The notes under the pieces were generated by a model. That model did not search any database. It had not been told where the DNA came from and saw only the letters and a list, made by a program, of their open reading frames with translations. Shown here in pieces: positions 1 to 11,381 of a DNA stretch of 64,000 nt (its first letter is position 1; each line of letters opens with the position of its first letter). The translations under genes and the position numbers were made by a program. Origin of the DNA: Hyaloraphidium curvatum (Eukaryota; Monoblepharomycota; Hyaloraphidiomycetes; Hyaloraphidiales; Hyaloraphidiaceae); the NCBI GenBank assembly GCA_025558095.1, contig JAIVFI010000034.1, positions 434,001-498,000 on the forward strand, read 5' to 3'.

Positions 1-109
1 GCCATTCCTCTCCAGACGGTCTCGGAGTCCTCGGAGGTAACTGCGCCGCGCCGCGCCTCGTCGGATCCCTCTGAGACGGTCGGTCGGTTTGACCTTTGAT
101 AACAACGTG

Positions 110-527
110 ATGCCAGCGGCATGCATGCGCAACGCTCAGACACGTGGAATGTCGAATAGATCGTTCTATCCGGCTCTGAATCCTTCTGCGCGCGCTGCGG
201 ACCCCGTGTGGAACCGTGCTCTGCCGGCCAAAGCCGAGCTGAAGGAGCTGGAGCGCGCCGAGCAGGCGTACAAGGAGACGGTGCGGCCGGGCCCCCCTGG
301 TGCCTCTGCGCGCGCTGACGTCCCCGCAGCTGCTGGCGATTCGCGAGACGAAGCCCGAGAGGCCCATTATTGGCCTGCCGAAGCAGCAGGTGGTTGAGGA
401 GGTGGGTCGCCGGCGCGCACGGGACGGCGGATCGCTGACGCGCCCCAAGCCCGAAGTCGAGGAATCGGAACCCGGTTCGGACGCCAGCGGCGACGGGGAC
501 GCGATGGCGGACATGGTCGGCACCTGA
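110..527 (+). CDS. hypothetical protein, two exons
   Basis: Exons 110-280 and 330-527 join across a 49-nt intron (GTGCGG...CCGCAG) to give 122 aa. The N-terminal half contains ALNPSARAADPVWNR and a charged helix KAELKELERAEQAYKET. The second exon continues with LLAIRETKPERPIIGLPKQQ and ends in an acidic Ser/Glu-rich tail. I do not recognise the family. An in-frame stop at 38-40 argues that the gene does not simply extend off the left edge. The first ATG is at 110; a second at 149 is equally possible. The frame switch at clean GT-AG sites supports coding, but no known domain confirms it. Confidence 0.5.
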
Positions 528-934
528 GGAGGGCGGCGTGGACGCGTTGGTTGGACATTGGGTGCCAGTTGGCAAGAGCACGTCGCCCCGCTCCTGCACG
601 TCGGAGGCACCCGAGTTGCGGAGCCGTCAACATTGGGACACACAAGTCGAATCGGTTACCGCGGGGGGCGGTACCTCGGCTTTGGACCAGCGCGTGCTGG
701 CACGAAATGCGCGGGTGGGCGGAAAGCCCGCTCCCATTTCATTCAAGGCTCCGGCAGTAGTGGAAAGCAGAAGCCTTGCGAGATCGCGTGCCTTGTTCTT
801 CATTTCAACTGGGTTTTCTCCATGCCGATGTATTAAATAATTGAAACAGCGAGAATCGAAGCCAGTTCGCCGACGAGTTGACGTGCGCAGCATCGCAGCA
901 GCAGCATCAGTCACTCTCTCCGCCCGCAACCGCG
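528..934. other. intergenic / 5' UTR stretch
   Basis: About 400 bases between the small gene and the helicase. Several overlapping short frames exist, but none joins into a supported protein. It probably holds a 3' UTR and the helicase promoter and 5' UTR. An AT-rich tract lies at about 830-842. Confidence 0.5.
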
Positions 935-3900
935 ATGGACGACTCGCGGAAGCGGCGGCGGTACGACGACGAATACGGCGATCGGCGGCGGGACGATCGC
1001 CGGCGTTCGCGGTCGCGGTCGACGTCGCCGCACCGCAAGCGGCGGGACGAGAAACGGGACGAGCGGCGGGAGGAGCGCCCCCGCGAGGAGCGGCCGCGCG
1101 AGGAGCGGCCGCGCGAGGAGCGGCCGCGCGAGGAGCCGCGCGACGATGCGCGGCCGAACGGCCACGCCGCGAACGGCGGCGGTCCGCCGCGGGCGCCCGA
1201 CGGGGCGGAGCGCGCCGCCGAGGACGACGTGAAGAAGCAGCGGCTGGCGAAGCTCGAGCTGTGGCGGCGCCAGCAGGCCGCGAAGGCGGGCGGCAACTCG
1301 CCGGCGGACCGCGAGGCGTCGCCGCAGCCGCAGCCGTCGCCGCGGAAGGAGCTGGCGCCCCTGGCGCGCCCGTCGCCGCCGCCGCTGGCCCGCCCGGCAG
1401 CCCTCAACGGGCCGGCGAAGTCCGGCCCGGCAAAGTTCGCGCCGACGAACCGGAGCAAGCTGGGCTTCGACGACGACGACGACGAGGAGGGCGCCGCCGT
1501 GGTGCGGCGCGGGCCGAAGCTGAAGAGCATCGAGGAGCTGATGCGGGGCGACGCAAAGGACGATGCGCCCGCAAAGCCCGAGCCATCGCCCGCAAACGGC
1601 GCGGGGCCGAACGGCAGGCAGTCGGACCCCATGGACGTGGACGGCCCGGTCGAGGAGGACCCGCTGGACGCCTTCATGGTCGACGTGTCGGCCGAGATGA
1701 AGAAGCTCGTTCAGGACGGCTCCGGCCCGGCGAGGCCGCAGGACACGCTTCTGGAGGAGGACGAGGGCGCTGTCGGGGAGGCCGTGCTCAAGATCGACGA
1801 GGACGACGAGGACAATCCAGCTGGGGACAATGAGGAGGACATCCTTGCGTGGGTTTCGCTTAATCCGTCTGGCCTTGTCCGCAACGCTGACTGCAATCCC
1901 GCCGCCATCAGGCTCGCGGCGAAAGCCAAGCTCGCAAAGAAGAAGGACCTCGCCGTCGTCGACCACGCTTCGCAAAAGTACGAGCCTTTCCGGAAGGACT
2001 TTTGGGTCGAGCCGCCGGAGCTCGCGCAGATGGCACAGGAGGAGGTGGACATTGCTCGCGCCGAGCTCGACGGGATAAAAATCCGCGGCGTGGACTGCCC
2101 CAAGCCCGCGCGGAAATGGACGCAGCTCGGGCTTCCGCCGGGCGGGATGGAGGTCATCCGCCGAGTGCTGAAGTACGAGAAACCCTCCCCGATCCAGTCC
2201 CAGGCTATCCCGGCCATCATGTCGGGGCGGGACGTCATTGGCGTCGCCAAAACGGGCAGCGGGAAGACCATCGCCTTCCTGCTGCCCATGTTCCGGCACA
2301 TCAAGGACCAGCGCCCCCTGGCGGCGGGGGAAGGACCTATCGCGCTCATCATGACCCCGACGCGCGAGCTGGCACTGCAGATCCACAAGGACTGCCGGCA
2401 CTTTGCGCGGATCATGGGCCTCCGTTCCGTCTGCGCGTACGGTGGGAGCCCGATAAAGGACCAGATCGCGGACATGAAGCGGGGCGCTGAGATTGTCGTG
2501 TGCACGCCGGGCAGGATGATTGACCTGCTGTGCGCTAATTCGGGGCGCGTGACAAACCTGAAGCGGGTGACTTACCTGGTGGGTGCGAGCCGCTGGTTCT
2601 CCCGAAGCGAAGCTGGACGCTCTCCCCGCAGGTGCTCGACGAAGCCGACCGCATGTTCGACATGGGTTTCGAGCCCCAGGTCATGAAGATCGTCAACAAC
2701 ATCCGCCCCGACCGGCAGACCGTCCTTTTTTCCGCCACCTTCCCCCGGCAGATGGAGGCCCTCGCGCGCAAGATTCTCACCAAGCCCCTCGAAATCACCG
2801 TCGGCGGGCGCAGCACCGTCGCTCCCGAGGTGACGCAGATCGTCGAGGTGCTGCCCGAGGAGGCCAAGTTCCTGCGGCTGCTCAAGATCCTGGGCAACTG
2901 GGAGAACGACGGCAACGAGGAGCAGCGCGCCCTCATCTTTGTCGAGAAGCAGGAAAAGTCGGACAAGCTGCTCGGCGACCTCATGCACCACGGCTACTCG
3001 CCGCTGTCCATCCACGGCGGCAAGGACCAGATGGACCGCGACTCAACCATTGCCGACTTCAAGACGGGCGTGACAAAGATCCTCATCGCCACGTCGGTCG
3101 CGGCGCGCGGGCTCGACGTCAAGTCGCTGAACCTGGTCGTCAACTTTGACACGCCGAACCACATGGAGGACTACGTGCACCGTGTCGGACGCACGGGCCG
3201 GGCCGGCAACAAGGGGACTGCCTACACCTTCATCTCGCCAGACCAGGAAAAGTACGCCGTGGACATTGTCAAGGCCCTCAAGATGTCGGGCACGCACGTG
3301 CCGGAGGACCTGCAGGCCCTGGCCGACGGCTTCATCGCCAAGGTCAAGGCGGGCAACGCAAAGTTCCACGGTTCCGGGTACGGCGGCAAGGGTCTGGACA
3401 AGCTGGACCAGCAGCGCGACATCCAGAAGAAGGTGGAGAAGAAGCTGCACGGCGCCGATGCCGGAGAGGAGGAGGAGGAGGAGCCCGAGGCGCTCGAGGC
3501 CGAGGCCAAGAAGCTGGCCGGCGTGGCGGTGCCCGAGCCCGAGGCACCCAAGCCGGCCGCCGAGGCCGCCGCCGTCAGTGCGCTTCCCAAAGGCGCCGTA
3601 TCGGACGCCATCCGCGCGGCCCAGGAGAAGGCCGCGGCCATCAACGCCGCCCTGGGCTTGGGCAAGCCGCCGGCGTCCAACATCATCAACCAGATCAACC
3701 TCAAGTTCCGGACCGACGGCGGCGCAAATCAGGGACCCGCCCTGCCCAGCGCATCGCCCTACTCGCTCGAGATCGAGATCAACGACTACCCTCAAAAGGC
3801 CCGGTGGAAGGTCACGAACAAGGTGGGTTTGACTCGTGCAGTGGTGCGAAGTGCTCATGCTGAAGTTTTCCCCATCGCCGCAGGAACAAATGTCGCAGAT

Positions 3901-4123
3901 CGTGGAGATGACCGGCGCCGCAATCACCACCCGCGGCACCTTCTTCCCCAAGGGCAAGGAGCCGGACGCTTCCAAGGGCGAGAAGAAGCTGTTCCTGTTT
4001 GTCGAGGGCGAGACGGAGCTGATCGTCGACCACGCGAGGTCCGAGATCCTCAGGGTCATCAAGGAGGCCACGTTAGCAGCCGCCGAGGCAGAGGCGCAGG
4101 GTGGACGCTATTCTGTCGTCTGA
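935..4123 (+). CDS. PRP5: Prp5/DDX46-type DEAD-box spliceosomal RNA helicase
   Basis: Exons 935-2578, 2632-3822 and 3884-4123 encode 1,024 aa, the usual length for Prp5/DDX46. The N-terminus is an Arg/Ser/Glu-rich RS-like region. DPLDAFM at residues 242-248 is the Prp5 signature that contacts the U2 snRNP. The helicase core follows: Walker A AKTGSGKT near 438, PTRELA, TPGRM, DEAD at 551-554 (completed only by splicing out intron 1), SAT near 582, and [10 protein letters not shown]. The C-terminus has a KH-like segment. In known homologues Prp5 is an ATPase that proofreads U2-branch-site pairing during prespliceosome assembly. Both introns start GTGGGT. The ATG is the first in frame. Confidence 0.95.
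1082..1140 (+). repeat. 15-nt tandem repeat inside the Prp5 RS-like region
   Basis: The unit CGCGAGGAGCGGCCG occurs three times perfectly (1082-1126), followed by a partial copy. It encodes repeated PREER pentapeptides and creates repeated GCGGCCGC octamers. The length is a multiple of three, so copy-number change would keep the frame. Confidence 0.85.
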
Positions 4124-5276
<1,153 letters not shown>

Positions 5277-5466
5277 GACGAGCCAGCACCAGCTATAGCT
5301 CTCGCGCTCTTTAGCTTGATAGTGGCGGATATGTTTCGATGGTGGCTCAGGCTCGGGGGCACAGATGTAGGTCGACAGCAGGACTCAGTAGATCTGGTGC
5401 GACCGCCACCAGCTTCCGGGCTTCACCCCACTACATCTACCCCGGGCGCCTCGCGGCCTGCCGACG

Positions 5467-6357
5467 ATGTCGCGGCGTGCCTCTCAGCATCAGAAGGCAC
5501 TACAGGAGGCCGCGGCGGAGTCGAGCGGGGTGCCATCTTCCGCTGCGGCCACTCGCACGCGGCCGTCGCCAGCCACGCCACCTGCACCGCTATCGACGCC
5601 TGCGGACGGCTTCCAGGCCGTACAGACGTTCGAAGAGACGCTTAGAGAAGTCATCGGCCCCGAGAACGCCGAGTTCCGCCTCGTGAAGGGACCCAGCCGG
5701 CTTCCGCTTCTGGTCGCCTTGCCGCCCGCGTTCTCCGCCGAAGAGCACGTCAGGGAACGCGCGGAGAAGCGGAAACAGAACCTATTGGCGTCTCTTGCGG
5801 GAACAGCGGGGCGTGGCGGCGAGCGCACCGCGGGAGCTGACGTGGCTTCCCGACCCGCGACCCTCGCCTCCTTGACGGACGAGATCCTTCTTCTAGTCGG
5901 CGGCATGCTGCTTGCATCAGGCCGTCGCGACTCGCTTCTGCGTTTCTCTCTCACTTGCAAAGCCCTTCGCCGCGTTAGTCTGGCCTTGCTGGCGTTCGGC
6001 TCCGGCGAGGACCGTGGCGACAGGGAAGCGGAAGACGAGGATGCCAGATCGGAACTCTTTCTTCACGGATTGATGCTGCATCCGATTCCGGCGCAACCGG
6101 CCTTCACTTTCCCCGACGACGTGACCATCGAGACCGCGATCTACCCGGACATTCGTGCTCGGATATTTGCAACCGCCATCGGCAAGTTGGCGTGCAAGAA
6201 CCCAGCGCAGATGCTCTCGCTCTCGTCCAGGATTCTGGTGCACGTCACGGATTTGCTGCCGGGTCAGATGATGTCGCAAACGAAGATGGTCTTCGGCCAG
6301 ATGCAGAAGCACGGAAAATCGGGGGCTATCGAACGTGATCCATCCAACCGCACTTAA
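5467..6357 (+). CDS. F-box-like protein
   Basis: A single exon encodes 296 aa. Residues about 131-177, with LTDEILLLVGGML followed by LLRFSLTCKALRRVSL, have the hydrophobic pattern of an F-box, the Skp1-binding motif of SCF ubiquitin ligases. The first 125 residues are low-complexity (Ala, Pro, Ser) with a short charged helix. No C-terminal substrate-binding repeats (WD40, LRR) are visible, so the target is unknown. The F-box assignment is by pattern only. Confidence 0.6.
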   Translation: MSRRASQHQKALQEAAAESSGVPSSAAATRTRPSPATPPAPLSTPADGFQAVQTFEETLREVIGPENAEFRLVKGPSRLPLLVALPPAFSAEEHVRERAEKRKQNLLASLAGTAGRGGERTAGADVASRPATLASLTDEILLLVGGMLLASGRRDSLLRFSLTCKALRRVSLALLAFGSGEDRGDREAEDEDARSELFLHGLMLHPIPAQPAFTFPDDVTIETAIYPDIRARIFATAIGKLACKNPAQMLSLSSRILVHVTDLLPGQMMSQTKMVFGQMQKHGKSGAIERDPSNRT

Positions 6358-6885
6358 ACGGCATTCACCCGGCCGCTGTTTTGCCGTTCCTGGTTTGCTC
6401 CGGCGATGGGGAAGCGGGAGTAACTAGGAGCGACCGTCGCACTAGGCGGACAAGAGGATGTAGGATGCCTGCTGGCCAAAAACAACTCGCTGGATTAGCT
6501 TTCCATCCGTCTCTGCCTAAGTGGAGGCGGCGAGTCACGGCCTAAATTGAGGCGGCGAGTCGTGGATTGGGCTTGCGGCGGAAAAAGACTCGTTCAAGGC
6601 GGCTGCACCGTGCAGCGCAGGTTGAGGCTGCCCATGTATGCGATCCAATGAAACTATCCCGAGCATCCTCGTCACCCTTCCAAAACCTGGTAATTCATAT
6701 CGATCAGGGCTGTGTTCGGCGCCTTGGTGGGGGGTTGCTGCGGACACGCGCGCCCGCGCTTGCTCCACCCTTCGAACCTTCTCCGTGGAAGGCCTGCGGC
6801 ACACCCGGCGCGCCGCGCGTCCATGCCCGCGCGCTAGTGCCGTTCGTGCCGCCCCGGCCGCCGCCCCCGGGCGCCGCCCGCCAAG
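6358..6885. other. intergenic region with a short tandem repeat
   Basis: About 530 bases between the F-box gene and the CDC50 gene. It contains a two-copy 25-bp repeat, listed separately. The overlapping frames across 6535-7004 run into the CDC50 exons in other frames and are not supported as genes. Confidence 0.5.
6516..6565 (+). repeat. 25-bp direct tandem repeat, two copies
   Basis: Copies at 6516-6540 and 6541-6565 start CCTAA and share the core GAGGCGGCGAGTC. They match at 21 of 25 positions. The repeat sits about 320 bp upstream of the CDC50 ATG. Confidence 0.8.
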
Positions 6886-8380
6886 ATGTCGTCCTCCCTG
6901 GTGGACACGAAACAGTCGCGGAAACCCGCAAGTGCGTCCGCCGGCCGCCGCCCCCGGCGCGCCTGACCGCCGCGCAGACACCGCGTTCAAGCAGCAGCGG
7001 CTGAAGGCATGGCAGCCCATCCTGACGCCCAAGACAGTGATCCCGACCTTCTTCATCATCGGCACCATCTTCGTGCCGATCGGAATCGGCCTGTACATCG
7101 CGTCCGATAGGGTACGCCCGCCGCCCGGCCGTCCGGGGCCGCCGCATTCGGCCGCCAACGCGTCCCGCGTCCGCAGGTGCAGCAGGTCGTCTTCGACTAC
7201 ACCTACTGCAACTCCTCCTCCCCCACCTTCTCGTCGCCCGTCACGCAGATGCTGTACTTCCCCGACACGCAAATCTGCCGGATCCAGTGGCGCCAGGACC
7301 AGACAATCCCCAGCTCGGTCCTGCTCTACTACCGCCTCACCAACTTCTACCAGAACCACCGCCGATACGTGAAGAGCTACGACCCCAACCAGCTGCAGGG
7401 CGCAAAGATTGAGTCTGCGTCGGGCACCAACGTCAATTGCGCGCCGCTGCAGGGACCCGGCGGCAACCCGCAGTACTATCCGTGCGGGCTGATCGCCAAC
7501 TCGATGTTCAGCGGTGGGTGTCGCTTCGAGGCCCGTTCAGGTTTGTCGCTCACCCCCATTCGATGGACAGACTCGATTGGCAGCCCGCGGCTGGTTAGCA
7601 CGACGGACGCCAACTACCAGGCCTTTGTCGGGCAGCAGTTCACCTTCTCGCAGAACGGCATCGCGTGGCCGTCGGACGCGTCCAAGTACCAGACCTCGCA
7701 GTGGTTCACGGACTGGAGCCCCAGCATCCCCGCGACCTCGGTCGGCGGCGCCACCTGGATCCAGCAGAACCTGCTCCCGCCCCCGGCATGGATCACGGGC
7801 TTCGCCTGGGCCGGCTGGGCCAACGGGTACGACGTCACGCGCGGGCCGGTGCAGTTCGGAAGCTCGGTCGACAACGTGACCAACTCGGGCGGATACCCGG
7901 ACCTGGACACGTGGGAGCGGCTGCAGGTGTGGATGCGGGTGGCTGGGCTGCCGACGTTCCGGAAGCTGTGGGGCCGGAACGACGCGCAGACCATGCCGAG
8001 CGGGACGTGGGAGATCGACATTGGCTTCCGTGGGTCCTTTCGCCGCGCTGCTTCACCTCCGACCCGCTGAATTGCGCCGCGCAGATTTCAACGTGGCCCA
8101 GTTCGGCGGCACCAAGGCCATCGTCATCTCCAACGTCTCGGTGATTGGCGGCAAGAACCCCTTCCTCGGCATCGCCTACATGGTCGTCGGCGCGCTCTGC
8201 TGGGTCCTCGGCATCAGCTTCCTCATCCGCCACATGGTCAAGCCGCGCAAGCTCGGCGACCACTCGTACCTGAGCTGGAACCAGACCCAGGCCCCCGGCG
8301 CGCCGGGCACCGCGCAGCTGCAGGCGCCGCCGAGGCAGAAGCCGGCGGAGCCGATCCCGATGCAGCCTCTGAACGGCTGA
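6886..8380 (+). CDS. CDC50: CDC50/LEM3-family flippase subunit
   Basis: Exons 6886-6931, 6978-7111, 7177-7513, 7571-8029 and 8085-8380 encode 423 aa. CDC50 proteins are the obligate beta subunits of P4-ATPase phospholipid flippases in the secretory pathway. Splicing intron 1 creates the family hallmark [18 protein letters not shown] just before the first transmembrane helix ([16 protein letters not shown]). A long lumenal domain follows with paired cysteines ([16 protein letters not shown]) and [14 protein letters not shown], also created by splicing. Next come [10 protein letters not shown] and a second membrane helix near the C-terminus ([16 protein letters not shown]). Two introns open with GTGGGT. 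Confidence 0.93.
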
Positions 8381-8516
8381 GCGGGGCAGACACGGTCGAC
8401 AAGCGGGGCGGAGGGCCGACGGGGTGGCGTTGAGCATGGCGTTTATTAGGTTTCCTACACGTTGGGAACACGAATCGCTGGAATAAGAGGGCAAACACAT
8501 CCAAGGATCCCGCCGT

Positions 8517-10887
8517 CTACTCGGCGTTTGCGGGCGCGCTCTCCACCTCGCGCGCGTGCGCGAAAAACAGCCGCGCATTGTTCTTGCCGGCGTTATAGAG
8601 CCGGTACTGGTTCCCTGTCGTCCGCCGGAAGTGAGCGCCGTCCGCTGCGGGGGTTGTCCCGACGACCCACCTCTCGGAACCAGGAACTGGTCGCCCGGCT
8701 TGGCCTCGAACGTCGCGTTGTGCACCGTCGCCTTGACGGTGCCCGACAGCACGACAAACATCTGCCGCGGCGAAACTGTCAGCCTCGTAGTGCTACCGCC
8801 CGAAAGGCCGCCCCACCATGGCGTTGGCCCTCGTGTTCTTGCTCGGCTTCTCGGCGCCGGCGGGGATCAGCATCTGCCCGCACGCGCAGAAATCGCCCTC
8901 GCTGAAGGCCTTGGCGAACTGGTACGTCTCGTTGCTCACGGGGCGCAGGTCGAGCGAGTTCATGGGGCAGAAGATTTCTTGCGGCGGCGGAGGTGCGTGA
9001 GCGCGAGGACCGGCCGGCGCCCGCGCCCGTCACCCACTCTTCTTTGCCGTCCCCGTCGGGTTGCCCTCGCCCGTCCACTCGACCACGTCCATCTCGAGCA
9101 CCTCGATCGGCGTGCCGTTGTCCCCGCCCCGCGACTCGATCTTGATCTCGGGGTCGCGCCCCGAGGACCCGCCGCGCTTGGCGCGGTGCGCGGGGCGGTG
9201 CTTCTTGGCGGGCTCGGGCGAGGTCATGTCGTGCGCGCCGCGGATGACCTCGAACTTGACCTCGCCTGGAAAGCAAGCGTGAGCGGCGGGGCGGGCGGCG
9301 CGCGACGTGGGGTACCCACCCGACTCGGTCTTTATGGGCACCGTCCTCTCCAGCGCCCAGAACTTGAGCGGCGCGACCCTCTGCCTCTTACTCCTCCTCC
9401 CCTGCTCGTCGTCGTCGTCGTCCGACACCACCGCGGGCTTGGGGCGCTTGAGCGGCGCCGGTTTGGCAGGCTTGGCCGCCTTGGTGGCCTTGGCGGCCTT
9501 TGGCGGCCGCCCGCGCAGCTTCGGTGCCGGCGCCTCCTCATCCTCCTCATCCTCCTCTTCTGCCGGCGCCGGCGGCTCCGGCTCCGGCTCGGGCTCGGGC
9601 TCGGGCTCGGAATCGGACGCCAGCCTCCTGCTCGCGAGCGAGCTCCTCGCCGACCCCCTCCCCCCCCTCCCGGACCTGCGCCTCGCCTGCCTCGGCGCCG
9701 GGCTCGCCTCCTCCTCCTCTTCCTCCTCCACCACCTTGGGCGGCCTTCCCCTCCTCTGCGGCGACCCTGCGGTGCGCGGCGGCGACCCCGCCGCGCTCGC
9801 GGGCTGGCTGACCTCGTCCGGCGGGCTGGGCGGCCCGGCGTCGTCGAACCCGGGGTCGTACTCCGCGGGCTGGCTCTGCGACGGGCCGTTGGACGTGAGC
9901 TCGGGGCTGCCGCTGCGCGGGCTCAGCGGGCGGCGGCCGGGGGGGGAGCGCCCGGGGGAGCGGCCGCCGCGGCCGCGCCCGCGCCCGCGGGGGGAGGCGC
10001 GGTTGCTGTGCAGGCTGTAGGTGTGGTCCTCGCCGGGGTATGAGCGGCCGACGGGGTCGGGGGTGGCGGCGGCGGCGGGGACGGGGGTGCGGGCGGTCTT
10101 GGCCTGGACCTGAATCGGGGCGGAGGCGTCGCGGCCGGTCAGCTGGGGTTTGCGCGGGTGCCGCACCCGATGCGACGCACCTGGGACAGGACCAGCCCGT
10201 CCGATTCGGTGTCGTGGATGTGGTGCGCGTCCGAGGCCTGGCGCGAGCGGCCGCGGCCCTTCGTAGGCGGGGCCGCGGTCCGCGGAGCGTCCTCCTCGTC
10301 CTCGTCCTCGGAAATGATCCCCTTTTTGTAGCGGTGGCGCACGTGCGGCGCGGCGGCGGGCGGCGACTCGAGATCCCTGGCCGAGCCGTTGGCTGGTAAG
10401 GGGGGAAGCGTGGCCGTGGTGGTCAGCGACGGTTCCCCGGCTGCGGGGGGGGGGGGTTGGGGACCCCCGGGGCCCACGCACCGCGCGCCTCGATGCCCTC
10501 CTCGATGCCCCGAGCCTCCTCGTCGTCCGACAGCGGCAGCCTGGCGGGCTCCTTGGGCGTCTCCGGGAACCACACCTTGGGGTCCGACACGCCCAGGCGG
10601 TTGTGCTTGACGTTCTCCGGCGGGCGCACGCCGGTCTTGCGGCCCTCCTGGCCGATGTTGTGGTACGTGTTTGCGGGCGGGGCGCCGCGCGTGCGCGTGC
10701 GCTTCTGTTGTTTGGGTGCGCGGGGGCGGGGGTTGTGGCGGGGCGCAGCCGGCGGGGCCGCGAGATCAAGGCACCCGGTACGCCACAGGGAGTTGCGGGG
10801 GCAATGCGCGGGTTAGCGGGGGCTCCAAGGGGCGGGGGTTGCCGGGGCCGGGTGGCGGCCGCGCACCTTCTCCGTGTCGTTTGCCAT
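8517..10887 (-). CDS. MIF2: centromere protein CENP-C / Mif2
   Basis: Eight exons on the minus strand (10867-10887, 10482-10704, 10181-10392, 9320-10142, 9038-9265, 8817-8977, 8671-8761, 8517-8614) encode 618 aa. CENP-C binds CENP-A nucleosomes and recruits the inner kinetochore. The N-terminus has the Mif2 block NIGQEGRKTGVR. The middle is basic and acidic low-complexity sequence. The CENP-C motif GRRSKRQRVAPLKFW lies at about residues 400-414. The last about 100 residues form the cupin dimerisation domain (MFVVLSGTVKATVHN, GDQFLVPRGNQYRLYN). The first exon is only 7 codons after a 162-nt intron and is the least certain part. The intron at 10143-10180 is only 38 nt. Confidence 0.88.
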
Positions 10888-11381
10888 GTTAGCGGGCGCG
10901 CTGCTGCGGGCGGCTCTCCCGCGCGGCGCGCGCGTCCAACTCGCTGGGCGGCACGGGCGCCCTCGGAATGCACGCTTGAGCGGCGGCGGAGGGGGCTGCC
11001 GGGTGTCGGTTGGTTCGCGGCGGGGGCGCGCGACTCCGCGCGGGGGCGGGGACAACAAGCGGAGTGCTTTCGAAGCCGGACCCAACACACGCCCCAAGCG
11101 GCACGCAGGGTGGTCCCCGCTCCGACAGCAGGCCATCGCGGCATTGCACGGCCGCCGCGCGGGCCCGCACCCGCCGTGCCGGCCGCGGGAGACGGCGCCC
11201 GCCCTCCGCACCCGCCGCCCGACACCGCCGCATCCGGCCCGCTGCACACGCCGCCCGCACGCCTGCAAATGCTCGCGAGCATTGCCAGCGGTGCTCTGAC
11301 CGCGTGAGGGCGCGCACAGGCGCCGCTGGGCACCGATCGGCGGTGTTAGCGCCGGCCGCACCTCGCCCACCCGCACGCGCA
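10888..11381. promoter_or_regulatory. divergent intergenic region, CENP-C / SAK-like kinase
   Basis: About 490 bases between two genes that start back to back. It probably holds both promoters and 5' UTRs. The sequence is very GC-rich and low in complexity. No TATA-like element or RNA gene is recognised. Confidence 0.5.

Noticed and set aside
841-1833. 330-aa Arg/Ala-rich frame on the plus strand
   Set aside because: It overlaps the Prp5 N-terminus in another frame. The composition is what GC-rich shadow frames give, and it has no domain.
9030-11333. 767-aa minus-strand frame
   Set aside because: Only its middle (9320-10142) and a small 3' part are true CENP-C exons. The rest reads introns and the divergent promoter region.
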